Source of the DNA: Agelas oroides
Lineage: Eukaryota > Porifera > Demospongiae > Agelasida > Agelasidae
NCBI GenBank assembly: GCA_949130485.1
Contig: OX422191.1
Coordinates: forward strand, 685,441 to 749,440
Length of the DNA stretch: 64,000 nt
Direction of reading: 5' to 3'
In this document: one piece after another, positions 41,436-52,871 of the stretch
How positions within the stretch are numbered: the first letter of the stretch is position 1
How the letters are laid out: each line of letters starts with the position of its first letter
The notes under the pieces: model-generated
The model's input: only the letters and a program-made list of their open reading frames with translations
What the model was told of the DNA's origin: nothing
The model's database searches: none
Made by a program: the position numbers and the translations under genes

Positions 41436-44400
41436 GTGAGCTCACGTGAAGCATGAGTCCTATCCTACTGGGTACAGTCTGTTTTAGTTCAGTCCTGTGC
41501 GTGTGTGGGATGGAGAGTAACAACAGGAGACTATAGCTTCTGTTCCAGGCTCTCTCCATGTGACTGTGCTGCAAGTAAAGAGGAACTGGCAGGTGGGACT
41601 GGGATCGTATAGTACTCCCTATAGAGCGATTGCACGTGACGTCATTACGTTCGAGATTACGAAAGAAAACAGAAAACAGCCGCCAATTTGGTGCACAACG
41701 AGATAGGAGCTTCTATGGCGATCTTTAGTCTCGTGCCCAGACTATTTTTCGCACGCGGAGGGGAAAAATAGTCTGGTCAACTGCCTATTCAATTTTTGTT
41801 CTGTGCGATTTATAAATTGGTGATGCAACGTCTTCAAAAATGTATTATGTGACGTCACACAAAGCTTGAAACTACGAAAGAGCTCTAAAGAGACGGTTTG
41901 TTGCAGGGATCATCATTCTTGGAGCTTCCGAACGCCAAGAAACGAAGATTCACAAAACACGAAGCCTCTGCCAACCTCAGATAGCCCTGAGACAATCTTA
42001 TCGACATTTGAAAGCCTCAGGAACTTCACACTGCCAGTTTTCAAGCTCAGAAACACACACCGCCCGTTCACAGAAGTCCTGGCATTCCTTTGCCGGTCGT
42101 TCTCTGGTTCTACAAGGCTTAGTCTCCTGCATAGCGCTTCAACTGCCTAGCCAGCTTTGATAGCCATCTAGTGCTGTACGTGACGTCATTCGCATGAAGC
42201 AATCTGATTGGAGCGCCACGAACGTGGCGCTTGGAACAAAAATTGAATAGGCAGTTGACCAGACTATTTTTCCTCTCCGCGTGCGAAAAATAGTCTGGAC
42301 ACGAGACTAGGCGATCTTCACGAAATGAGTGATATACTTATAATGCTTCTAATATGTGTTGAATCGGACAAAATACCATTGCTACATAAGGTAAAACAGC
42401 TACATAAACACTTACCTGTGGGTGTTTTAATCGATATCGCATATACTGCTAATAACATACTGTACAAGTTGTGCACCAAGATGGCGGTTTATTTCTAGTA
42501 TACGGAATTGTGATCACGTGCTGAGAACGCTCTATAGATGGTTTTCATGGGGCGTGGTCTCACTTCCGGAGGGCAAAAGTCGGGGTCTGTGTTTAGCGCA
42601 GCTGTGTGCAAAATGCAGCCTGTTAAGCGCTACATCAAGTCCTTACCATTAGTACTGAAAGATAAAAGAAGCTGCTTCTCACAAGGTGAAAGGTCCGCTG
42701 TACAGCTGCCACTTGATCGCACGCTTGCCCTCTGGAAGTAGGATACTTAATTGACATTTGGAAACCATCTATAGGAGGTGTATTTCTTAAACAAAATAAA
42801 GGGTAGGATATAGATGGTTTTTCATAGGGCGTGGCTTCACTTCCAGAGGGCAAGAGTCGGGGTCTGTGTTTAGTGCAGCTGTGTGCAAAATTCAGGCTAG
42901 TAAGCACTATATCGAGTCCTTATCATTAGTGCTGAAAGATAAAAGAAGCGGCTTCTCTCAAATTGAAAAGTCTGCTGTACAGCTGCCTCTTGCGTGTTTG
43001 CCCTCCGGAAGTAGGACGCTTAATTGACATTTTGGAAACCATCTATAGGGTCAGGCAGGGGGTTCATTTCCAGTTTGTTCAAAACAGTGCGGGGGAGGTC
43101 ATGGGTCACTGTACACCTATTTCTCCAACTTAGTTGCTAGAACGAGGCTACCTGGAGAACATATACCCCTCCCCCCGGGTATTCTCCTCCCACATGCAAT
43201 CTTAATGTTCTATTGGTCATTGCAGACATTTTGTACCTAACCTTACATTTGGAGCTCCTGTTGTGAAATGTCTGCGGAAGAGAATACCAGATGCTTTCTT
43301 TGGTAAGAAACTTAGACTGAACACAGAATTACGGAACTCATGATGCCGGTGAACTTTGGTTTGTTCTGCCATTGACTTGTTTCTTTGCTCAGATATTCAC
43401 ATGATGGTTTCGGAGCCAGAAAAGGTGAGGAGGATTGCCTTCAGTTTTTAACTGTATATTGTCAGATGTTCATGATCAAGTTGGTTTTGTTCTAGCAACT
43501 AACCTGAAGAATGTTGTTAGTGTACCCCAGACAATCCCCTCCCACGCCCATGCATTGCTTCCAGTAATATTGCACCTCATGTCTCCAGCTTTCCACTGCT
43601 TGCGGTAGCTGACAATAGACCCCTTTCTGAGCATTCGGCTCCCATGGTATTACGTCATATTGGAGGTCAAGGGACATATATGAAACTCAGTGAGAAGTTC
43701 AGTGAAAAATGTCAATAACTTGTGTATACCACTCCCTGTTTGGCTTTCCAAAAATTGCTGTACAGTGCATGTTCATGTCACCCACATCAGCGTGAGTACT
43801 GACCTCTATAGTTAGTATTCGACCTCCAATATGATATATTACCATGGGAACCGAATGCTCAGAAAGGGGTCTATATGATGTTTATTCTTTTTCAATATGG
43901 CTGACAATATTACTTGTTCTCTAGTGGGTGGATGATTTAGCTGATGCTGGAGCTAACCAGTACAGCTTTCATCTGGAGGCCACGAGTAAGTTCAATAGTC
44001 TCATTCCACGTCCCCAGATGCAGTCCCAATGCCAGGTTTTCATGGTTTGCAGGAAAATCAAAGTTTGTACTGTAGTCTCATTCCCAGTTCCAGTACTGGT
44101 GGTGGGTAGCTGGTGGGTGATCCTGAACACAACACTGTAACTGTAATCGATACCTGCTACCAGTATCATACTAGGTGTATGCAGCGCAGACTAAGCCTTG
44201 CAGACACAAGACGCATATATAGACACAGTCAATGACTGAAGAGGACAGAGCTTGAGGCATGAACGAAGGGTGACAAAGTGTGTTCTTGAGGGGTTTGCAG
44301 ACATTAGTGAGGTGTTGCAGCCCTCGCTAAAATGGCATTGCGTAGTAACTTCACTGTCGCTGTCTTTTCGCTTTGCAAGATGTAGATCCGCTCTGCTCGT

Positions 44401-46753
44401 CCCTCGGACTCCACTTCCTCGAGCTTCTGTTTTTTTTTTGCTGTCTGTCTAGCTCTCTGCCTTCACTTTGTTAGCACTGATGGGGACAAATTGCATTCCT
44501 AAGCGTGACAGATGTTTGTGTGACGGATGCATAATTATGAAAGCCACACCCCACTAACTCAGAACAGACACTGCAAGATTAGTAGCCTGCTGTGATTGGA
44601 CCTCCTGTGTGCTATAACATGATGACATTTCATTCTGTTGGCAGAGAATCCGACTGAACTGATCAAGAAGATCAGGGAGAAAGGAATGAAGGTCAGATTG
44701 ACGTCGCTGTCTCTCCCTCCCACTCTCCCATCCTCTCCCTCTCTCTCCTGCTCACTATTCTCTCACCCCTCCTTCAATCCAAGCCTCAAAGCCAGACTAT
44801 CTGTTCTGGATCCTTTGTTATTTTTCTCCTATCCTCCTTCCCCTCCCTCCCCTTTCCTCTCCCCTTCCTCCCCTTTCCTCTCCCCTCCCTCCCCTTTCCT
44901 CTCTCCTCCCTCCCTCCCCTCCCCTCCCCTCCCCTCCCCTCCCCTCCCCTCCCCTCCCCTCCCCTCCCCTCCCCTCCCCTCCCCTCCCCTCCCCTCCCCT
45001 CCCCTCCCCTTCCATCCCTCCCCTTTCCTTTCCCCTCCTTCCTCTTTCCCCTCGCCTCCCCTTCCCTCTCCCTCCCCTTTCCCTCCCCTTTCCCCTCACC
45101 TCTCCTTCCCTCTCCCTCCCTCTCCCTCCCTCTCCCTCCCTCTCCCTCCCTCTCCCTCCCTCTCTTTCACTCTCTTCTCCTTTCCCCTCCCTCCACCCCC
45201 TCCCTAGGTTGGTATTGGCATCAAGCCAGGGACACCAGTGGAGGAGGTGGTTCCCTTTGTCTCTCTTGTGGACATGGTTCTGGTGATGACCATCGAGCCT
45301 GGTTTTGGTGGACAGAAGAAGTTCATGCCTGACATGATCCCTAAGGTATGGGGGGCGTGTCACATTCATCCCTGGACTGGCCCACACTTGCTATATATTC
45401 AGCTTTGTCTTGGTTGGAAGTGAAGAATACTCTAGGACCCAGATCCCCCCTAAAGAAAAAATTGTACAACACAGCTCCTACTACCACTGAATTTCTGTGA
45501 CACTGTACTTCTTTACCACAAACCACTCATCACACCTTCACAGACCTCCTTAGTAACTTGAGCTTTGTTGACAAAGAAAATGAAAACAGTTCATAGGAAG
45601 GAGTGGTAGCCTCGTTCCCAGGCTCTCCCCGCTAAGAGAGCCTGGGAACGAGGCTAAAGGAGTGGAATGAAATCCAAACAGCCTGCATCGAGGACGCCAC
45701 AGCAAATACAGCGCAAATGCTTTGGAAAAATGACTGTATTCGAGCTGGTTGACATCACTTACACATTTAGTGCTGACAAGTTACATTTTCGTCACATGAC
45801 ATTGACAATAGTTGACTCACTCACCTCATACTAGTTGTAACACTCACAACAATAAACTGGTGGGGACCTGGAAGTAAATCCCACCCCCCATCCTACATAT
45901 CTCTTAAGTTTTGTCTTGCTTGGAATACTCCCAGAACCAGCTGCCCCCCTCCTCCCCAAATATGGGTTTGGTGATGTGAGGTAATCTCATTCTCAAGCTC
46001 TTTACCAGCTCTTCCATCAAGAAGTGTCATTGAGCCAGCGGTCCAGATAATTGGATTTTAAAGCAAGAACCCGGGAAGCTTCATTCCAATGTGTAATTAG
46101 CATGCCGCTTACTTCCTGCCTTTTCCAACAGACAGCTCTCTCAAACCATGGCCGAATCAAGCCGGACTTGCACTTGTTTCTATAAAACAGTACCCTAGCT
46201 TTACGGAAATCCATTTTTGGTTGGCATCAGGCAAGGTTAGGTGGCGTACAAGTGGCTCTTGTCAGCATTGTCGCGCGCAACATCCCCGCACGAAAAGTTT
46301 GGAACATTTTGTTATGCCTGGACCGAGCTGCACGATCTATATATCAATGCTAAGTCTGCCAATTTTGACCAGCCAGGTGGCTTTAGTTTTGTTAAAAACC
46401 TTGTGTGCCCATTGTAACCTTGTTCATAGAGCCATTCAGTTGGAGCTGTAGCTATCATGTGACTGCGTTCTCCCTCCTTCATGGTGGTCTAGACCCATAT
46501 GAACTGTGCACCTATACCTTCTATCATTACCTCACATCACCACCTGTGGTGAGGTCTCCCAGGCCTTCTTCCTCCCTCTTTGCACACTGGAAGTGATCAG
46601 ATACTGGAGGTGGCAGAGACCTGGGAACGAGGCTATGATTGATGTGTTGCTTCTTTGTAACTGCAGGTGCAGTTTCTTCGTGAGAGGTTTTCTAGTTTGG
46701 ATATCGAGGTGGACGGCGGGCTTTCTCCCTCTACCATTGACACTGCAGCACAG
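41311..46753 (+). CDS. RPE: Ribulose-phosphate 3-epimerase, copy 1 (exons 1-7)
   Basis: Interconverts ribulose-5-P and xylulose-5-P in the cytosolic pentose phosphate pathway. Exons: 41311-41435, 43226-43302, 43393-43424, 43925-43985, 44645-44691, 45208-45345, 46667-46753; all junctions GT-AG and in frame. Reading starts at ATG 41311 ([18 protein letters not shown]). The four metal ligands of the (beta/alpha)8 fold are present: His and Asp in LHLDVMDG, His in [10 protein letters not shown], Asp in DIEVDGG. The flexible loop region reads [14 protein letters not shown], one Lys more than copy 2 and than the family's GGQKFM. The C-terminal part (AGAN..VSG.A phosphate site) was not found downstream, so the gene as seen is incomplete. 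Exon 4/5 joins as EATKNPTEL. Confidence 0.9.
41624..42532. mobile_element. AGAGCG...CACGTGA element in RPE intron 1
   Basis: Inverted ends AGAGCGATTGCACGTGA and TCACGTGCTGAGAACGCTCT, flanked by TA. Carries the nested MULE-like element. Absent from RPE copy 2. Confidence 0.65.
41726..42309. mobile_element. MULE-like element, 584 bp
   Basis: Ends TAGTCTCGTGCCCAGACTAT and GTCTGGACACGAGACTA; perfect 9-bp duplication GGCGATCTT at 41717-41725 and 42310-42318. Subterminal arms run on through CAACTGCCTATTCAA. Confidence 0.9.
42534..43046. mobile_element. Two adjacent ATAGATGGTTTTC MITEs
   Basis: 42534-42773 and 42810-43046, same orientation, each with inverted ATAGATGGTTT ends. Both carry GGTCTGTGTTTAG and AAAGATAAAAGAAGC. 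A third, inverted and truncated, is at 38245. Confidence 0.75.
43226..43302 (+). CDS. RPE: RPE copy 1 exon 2
   Basis: 77 bp; [19 protein letters not shown] then IPDAFF. Confidence 0.9.
43393..43424 (+). CDS. RPE: RPE copy 1 exon 3
   Basis: 32-bp micro-exon coding [11 protein letters not shown] with the second metal-ligand His. Confidence 0.9.
43618..43871. mobile_element. GACCCCTTTCTGAGC MITE in RPE intron 3
   Basis: 254 bp with inverted ends GACCCCTTTCTGAGCATTCG, flanked by TA. The same insertion is in RPE copy 2 at 61662-61917. Confidence 0.85.
43925..43985 (+). CDS. RPE: RPE copy 1 exon 4
   Basis: [20 protein letters not shown], ending in phase 1. Confidence 0.9.
44645..44691 (+). CDS. 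RPE: RPE copy 1 exon 5
   Basis: [15 protein letters not shown]; phase 0 end at AAG|GTCAG. Confidence 0.9.
44700..45205. repeat. Pyrimidine microsatellite (CCCCT)n filling RPE intron 5
   Basis: Almost pure C/T for 500 bp, with a regular CCCCT core at 44905-45010; it runs straight into the exon 6 acceptor. Copy 2 has the same tract, shorter (62780-63132). Confidence 0.95.
45208..45345 (+). CDS. RPE: RPE copy 1 exon 6
   Basis: 138 bp, [17 protein letters not shown] through [17 protein letters not shown]. One AAG codon more than copy 2. Confidence 0.9.
45607..45656. mobile_element. 50-bp MULE-like micro-element with 9-bp TSD
   Basis: Perfect 19-bp inverted ends TAGCCTCGTTCCCAGGCTC with a 12-bp centre; perfect duplication AAGGAGTGG at 45598-45606 and 45657-45665. 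Confidence 0.9.
46667..46753 (+). CDS. RPE: RPE copy 1 exon 7
   Basis: 87 bp, [18 protein letters not shown] through TIDTAAQ; contains the catalytic Asp. The donor is followed by a poly-G run (46768-46782). Confidence 0.9.
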
Positions 46754-47025
46754 GTTTGTGTGGAAGGGGGGGGGGGGGGGGGTGAGGGGAGAGGGGAGGG
46801 AGTAAGTGGGAGGATGGATGTAACCTTCGTCCCAGGTCATGTACAGGTATTAATAAAGTGCCTTTTTGTACGTAGCTTGGTAATTAACAGTGACCTAGAG
46901 GCCAGTGGCTTCACATAAACCTCCCACCCCCTCCTATCAATGTTTAGGCGCATTGAGGGGACCAAGGATGGAGTACATTTATTTCTAAAACAAGGCTAGC
47001 ATACGTGTATGGGAGTGTGAGTGCA

Positions 47026-47216
<191 letters not shown>

Positions 47217-47467
47217 GCGGTCTCACAAGCCAGACCCACCTCCACAAAAAAAGGAAGAGTCTGGTGAACTGCATTTACAAGCCGTGTCCTGTCCTGCGGT
47301 CCATTACATCACTGTTTGAGTAGCAATGGCAGTCTTGAAAACAGTGAAAGAGAAGAACATCTTTTCCACTACTATAGGAGCTGTAAAAACACTTTGACTG
47401 TACTTCTCTGGGAGTGTGCTTACTCTGCAAGAGGTAATTCAAGAGTGCATTACTTGAAATTTGGTTA

Positions 47468-47899
47468 CCGTATTTCTTCGATCAGATGCGGCTACTATTT
47501 ATTTTGCTGCTCGTTTTGTGCGGCTACTATTTGAGGGCAGCTACTGTTCGAGGGTGGCGTTTCTTTATTTGGAAAGCCTGGAGACATCGACGACAGCTGG
47601 ATACAGTACGTACGAGTGAGACGGTGACGATTGCTATATGCTGTCAGTAATACGCGCAGCCTCTCAGTTCTGCTGTCAGCCGTGGGAACGGCTCGTACAA
47701 CACAAACAGTCCTAGTGCTAGTGTAGTGACCATCGTCAGAAATTATTCGCACACGTGTGCGTGTGCCGCGTTTACTAGCCGCGGCTACTATTCGAGGGCG
47801 GTGTTTATTTCGTTCAGAGTTTCGGATTGTGCAGGTACTATTTGAGGGCGGCTACTATTCAAGGGTGGCGACTATTCGAGGGCAGCATCTGAAATATGG
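47468..47899. mobile_element. TA-flanked element with GCGGCTACTATT repeats
   Basis: Ends CCGTATTTCTTCGATCAGAT and inverse-like ATCTGAAATATGG, flanked by TA. Contains at least six GGCTACTATTYGAGGG units. A fragment is at 37127-37165. Confidence 0.75.
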
Positions 47900-48121
47900 T
47901 ACATGATCTAGCTAATTGCATTCCAGTGGCACATGGCTTGTATACATAGTTCACCAGACCCTTCCCTTTATTTTTACATCATTGAAGATTACAATCTGCT
48001 AGCAACATGGATACTGATTGGGCAATCCTCGCTGCCTTGTGTATACTAGGCTATTACCGTAATATGAAAGTAGGCCCACCCTTGAAAATAGTCCCACCCC
48101 CTCCTTTTTTGAATGAAGTTA

Positions 48122-48375
48122 CCGTATAGCTCCAAAGTTTCGTGGTTCGAAAATTTCGTGAATCTCTCCAAATTAGCGTTAAAGTAAATTTTCGTGATAA
48201 AATTTCGTGATCACTTTAAATTTTCATGATTCAATGTTGTCCCGCCCATTTTTCAGTGAGCGTGCTATATAGGCCACCTCGTGACCTCCATTTTCATGAA
48301 TAAAATTTTCGTGATCTCAAGGTTAATCACGAAATTCACGAAAATATTGTGCCACGAAAATTTGGAGCTATACGG
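48122..48375. mobile_element. TA-flanked CCGTATAGCTCC element
   Basis: 254 bp with ends CCGTATAGCTCC and GGAGCTATACGG, flanked by TA. Interior made of TTTCGTGA-type repeats. Confidence 0.85.
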
Positions 48376-49600
48376 TATTGCTTCCTCTATAAAGCACACC
48401 TACCTGTTTATGCTGTAGTACATGCCATTATTGAATTAGCACTTATTGTGAAGAGGTGGGACTAGCAAATGAAGGCAGGCACCATTTGTTGCTTGTGTAC
48501 AAGCAGATGCATGACGAAAGAGGGATTGCAGAATCACTGCATGTGTACATCTACAAGGCTAGACTAACTGTGTGTGAAGTGGGAGTGTTTTAGAAAGAAA
48601 TATCATAACTCTCAAAAATACCCCCTTCTTTGAGGAGCCACTTGAGTTCATCACCCACTTGTTTTCAACAGATTACAGTGTGTCTTCAGAAGGGGAATAA
48701 GAGTAGGCTGTCCCAGAGTTCACTGTTAGCAAGAATGTTTGTTTTTTCAACTTTTTTTGAATTCACAATCCAGTTTACGTGACATATCAGTGATTTAAAA
48801 ATATTGGAACCAAAATGATATAGGCAGTTGACCAGACGATTTTCCTGCCCGGCGAAAAGTAGTCTGGGTATGAGACTACATTAAAGCTACCGCATAGCTG
48901 CCTACACATGGTTTTCACAGGTGGATGAGAAACTACAATTTAGTTTAAAGTGGCCTTATGTATAGAACTTCCACTTACCATTTTGGAGGTCAAGGAGCAT
49001 TTGTACAGTTGCAATTCAGAAAATAAAATTCCTCTGACCGTCACGCACCATGCTGTACAAAAAGTAAAGACAAAATTGCTGTTCAATCCACGTCTGGTTC
49101 CTCCCTTGAGCATGAAGCTTGAAATTTTAGGTAAAACAGCACTAGACTCTAGTTTCTGTGAACATCTTGGGGTGTGGTTTAGGTTTGTAGGAAAGACAAG
49201 ACCAATGTAAGGAGAAATGCTTCTATACTAAGAATTCCGGCTATCAGACTGGGGTGTCCACCAACTAATCATGATTGTGTAATGACCACTTCAGCACTAG
49301 TATGTAGTACGTATTATACTGTAAGTGTTTAGCTAACTTGTACCCTACCCCCTGATCCCCTCTTGTAGCCAGAGTTCCACCCCTTTTTGGCACAAACATG
49401 CAATTACAAAATGAATTTCATTTGCAACCAAATTCATATTTTGCTGGAATGCTTGACAGGACAAGGAATGTAAACAGTGCCAAGAGGAGGTGGGTCACCA
49501 CCTGGATGAACCCAGACTGCAACATTTTTGGGTTAAAATCAACCTCCAATGTTTTTACTGTCATAGCTAACTTGTTCCTTAACCTCTTGATCCCTCTTCT
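48376..49600. other. Non-coding, between RPE exon 7 and exon 2 relic
   Basis: No recognised gene. A decayed MULE-like end lies at 48824-48880. Confidence 0.5.
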
Positions 49601-49624
49601 GATTGATTCCCCTTCCCATTCATC

Positions 49625-50035
49625 TCCTCTCATCTTTATCCTTCCCTCTCCCCTCCCCCCTCTCGTCTTCATCCTTCCCTCTCCCCTCCCCCCTCTCGTC
49701 TTCATCCTTCCCTCTCCCCTCCCTCCTCTCGTCTTCATCCTTCCCTCTCCCCTCCCTCCTCTCGTCTTCATCCTTCCCTCTCCCCTCCCTCCTCTCGTCT
49801 TCATCCTTCCCTCTCCCCTCCCTCCTCTCGTCTTCATCCTTCCCTCTCCCCTCCCTCCTCTCATCTTCATCCTTCCCTCTCCCCTCCCTCCTCTCGGCTT
49901 CATCCTTCCCTCTCCCCTCCCTCCTCTCGTCTTCATCCTTCCCCCTCCCCTCCCTCCTCTCGTCTTCATCCTTCCCCCTCCCCTCCCTCCTCTCATCTTC
50001 ATCCTTCCCTCTCTCCTCCCTCCTCTCATCTTCTC
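49625..50035. repeat. 33-bp minisatellite, about 12 copies
   Basis: Unit CTCTCGTCTTCATCCTTCCC plus CTCTCCCCTCCCT; copies differ by single bases. Because 33 is a multiple of 3 it gives false open frames on both strands. Confidence 0.9.
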
Positions 50036-50189
50036 AACCGGTCCTCCCATTTCCCCAATACAAGCCAACCACTACAGAACCCCATACTCAAGGACCACAA
50101 TTTAACACAAGGGCTCTATGCTCAATATTGATTGTCCTCACCTGAGTGGTTGGTTTCGAGCCTTGTCCTAGTACTGTATACCTTAGGGT

Positions 50190-50475
50190 TACTATTATTA
50201 ACGGTTACAAATTTTAGCGGTTTCGAAAAGTAGCGGATTTAGCGGGTATTCATTTTAGCGATTTTGAAATTTTAATCTAGCTATTGGAATGAATGTAGCA
50301 ATGAATTTAATATCGGCAAGTACAATTTTTAGCGAAAAATGGGTTATTCGCTAAAATCGCTAAATTAAATACCCGCAATCAATAGTGCCCTTGAGGTAGC
50401 TAGAAAATTTGACGAGGAATTAAATTAATTTGGCGGTTGGATTGAAACCGCCAAATTAAAATCCGCCAATGTTAT
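50190..50475. mobile_element. Probable TTTTAGCGG-repeat element
   Basis: Inverted TTTTAGCGG and CCGCCAAATTAAAA motifs at both sides, similar in style to 48122 and 53467. Ends not resolved. Confidence 0.45.
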
Positions 50476-50610
50476 TTTGTACGTTGATTAGTAAACTTGT
50501 ATCCTACCATTTTGTTTCTGCAAATAAAACGAACCAGATGTTTCATACACAATTTACTGGAAACCTTAGTCATGTGGGATGCTCAGAAGGGGGGTTACAA
50601 ACTGTAACAC

Positions 50611-50720
50611 TAGTCTCGGTCCCACACCCAAACCAACCCTGTCACAAATCACTTTCAGTATCATACATAGGTTATACTTGAAGCAATATACGTGCTGGGT
50701 GAGGTCTGGGAACGAGACTT
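50611..50720. mobile_element. MULE-like element, 110 bp
   Basis: TAGTCTCGGTCCC to GGGAACGAGACTT; flanks CTGTAACAC and CTTTAACAC (8 of 9 match). Confidence 0.75.
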
Positions 50721-51568
50721 CTTTAACACATGAATTCACTTGAGAAGACTTGTAGCCGTACCAATTTTACGTGGGCACCAGGCTAGTGAAATGTTCTCTC
50801 CCATCAAGCTTCTCATCACTTGCAATATGAATATGGTAGCTTGTTCCCACTCTCCCCTGTCCTAGTTATGGAAGCAGAGCCTCGATAAATTGATAAGGAG
50901 GGTCTGGTAAATAGGCTGGGGCAGAAGTGTACACTGCACTTGGAATTCAGGCACACTTCTGACTGGCTTTTGATTATTGGAAATGCTAACCACAGGAAAG
51001 TCATCTTTACAAGTGGCCACATTTTGCTTTGTACATTATAGAAAGTTTTGGGCACTAGGCAGAAACATTGCTACATTTCTGTGTCTTGTCCAGCAGAAGA
51101 ATCTACCAGTGACAGATGATTCAGCAGCTATTAAAATTCCTAACATTCCGCAATGTACGCTTCCGCCCCATTTCCCCTCTTTTTTGTTTTTTGGGAGGGT
51201 CTGGGAATGAGACTATCTCCTTCCATCCTTTTGTCAGTTTACGGTACTGCCAGCAGCAAAAGCTGGTGGGGGTCTGGGAGGCTAGGCCTGTGCAACATTT
51301 GTCATTTGCAGTGCAAATTTCCTACTGTAAGTGCCAAAAGCTGCAGAGACCTAGGAAAGAGACCACTGGTAGGGAACACATAATCATACAAATGTATTGC
51401 ATTCCTGCAGTGGTATGCGGTGGTATACTGTGGCATGATAGCCTCCCTTCCCCCTCCCCCCTCCCCCCTCCCCCCCCTCCCCCCTCCCCCCTCCTCCTCT
51501 TCCCCTACATTCTCTCCCACTACACTACTGATCTTTGTGTATTAACATTATACTATTTGTTGTTGCAG

Positions 51569-51655
51569 GCATTTTGTACCCAAACATTACATTTGGAGCT
51601 CCTATTGTGAAATGTTTGCGGAAGAGAATACCAGAATCTGCTGATGGTTTCTTTG
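51569..51655 (+). pseudogene. Relic RPE exon 2
   Basis: Acceptor and donor kept; codes [16 protein letters not shown] then ESADGFF (three codons more than the other copies). One extra A near the start (CCCAAACATT versus CCTAACCTT) puts it out of phase with RPE exon 1. No exon 3 follows. Confidence 0.8.
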
Positions 51656-51984
51656 GTAAGTATCAACTACACATTGTGTTTCTGGCCTCATTCCCTGGCT
51701 CCTCCCCAGCAGCTGAAATGCTGTGGAGGAGCCTGGGAATGAGGCCTGGGAATGAGGCTACAGTGTTTCCCCATGATTACAGTTGTCTTCACAGTAGACT
51801 TGTTTGTTAGGCTACATGATTACTGAACTCTGTCACTTGCATGTGGACTGTAAAAAACCGTAAAAAATTGATTTTAGCTCCAGACAGGCCATCAGCTGCC
51901 AGTTGACTTTATCCAGGCCCAGGTGATGCCCACCTTCTTTTGTCATGGTTATATTTGTTATCCACTTAAGGTTCCAGTAAAAAA

Positions 51985-52143
51985 TACTAGTCAGACACTC
52001 TTACCGCTAAGCCGCTTAGACCGCTGGCAGAGGAGTGGAAGACAAGCTACGTAAGCAGCCTCTGCCAGGGGTCCAAGAGGCTCAATGGTAAGAGTGTCTG
52101 ACTAGTATTCAGAAGGTCTTGGGTTTGAATTTCAGCTGGATCC
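51985..52143. mobile_element. Snap-back tRNA-derived SINE
   Basis: A tRNA-like body (52070-52143, box B GGGTTTGAATTTC, tail GGATCC) preceded by an inverted copy of its own 5' half (51985-52021). Confidence 0.65.
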
Positions 52144-52267
52144 TGAAATTTTTTCAGTCATAGCTACTCATGGTATTATCCTACCACCTGCACAATAATC
52201 TCACTGCCCAGAGGGAAGAAAAACACAGACCATGAAATAACTAGTAAGATGATTCATGCATCATCGT

Positions 52268-52871
52268 GGGGCGAGCCTGAGCGAGCAATGCATTACTGAT
52301 TTAATGGTTTGTCATGGCACACAAACCATGCACTGTTAGTAACAGCATAGATAGTAGAGTGAACAGCAGGATTCATCACTGCATGTCTGCTGTTCCATGA
52401 GCGTGGCCAGTAAGCAAAACTTCACGTAGCCAAGCAGTAGCTATAGTTCTCACCACATCTCCGGTCAAAGAAGCTACTACCGCTACACACACGCTTGGAC
52501 TAAACTTCACACTGAAGTTATGAGCTGAATTTCTGGCGCTTATGAGTGTCGATTATGCATGGCCCTTACCTGAAGCGAACTCGACTACTGTGCGTAATTT
52601 GTACCATCTGTGAGCAGCCTGCCCTTGTCTGTCATGGTCCGCAGTTGCCATACATGCGTTAACTTGAGCAATCTTCGCTCCGGGTTTCTTGCACGCCGAC
52701 GCTGGGCTCTGGCTGTGGCCCTTCACTGCTGTACCGTCTTCGAGAAATATTTAAATGCGCTCATTTAAAATTTACGGTATATGGCCGCAAGCAAACAAGC
52801 AAGCAAGCAAGCATACACACGCACGTGCGTAATGCAGTCACGCTAGTGTGGGGCTCGCTCAGGCTCGCCCC
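52268..52871 (-). mobile_element. GGGGCGAGCC element, copy 3
   Basis: GGGGCGAGCCTGAGCGAG to GCTCAGGCTCGCCCC; internal segment in the opposite orientation to copies 1 and 2. A (CAAG)n run lies near 52795. Confidence 0.75.

Noticed and set aside
44638-45387. Long open frames on both strands across the pyrimidine tract
   Set aside because: Low-complexity artefacts of (CCCCT)n; the only real coding parts are RPE exons 5 and 6.
49398-50145. 235-aa and 216-aa open frames
   Set aside because: Made by a 33-bp minisatellite that is open on both strands.
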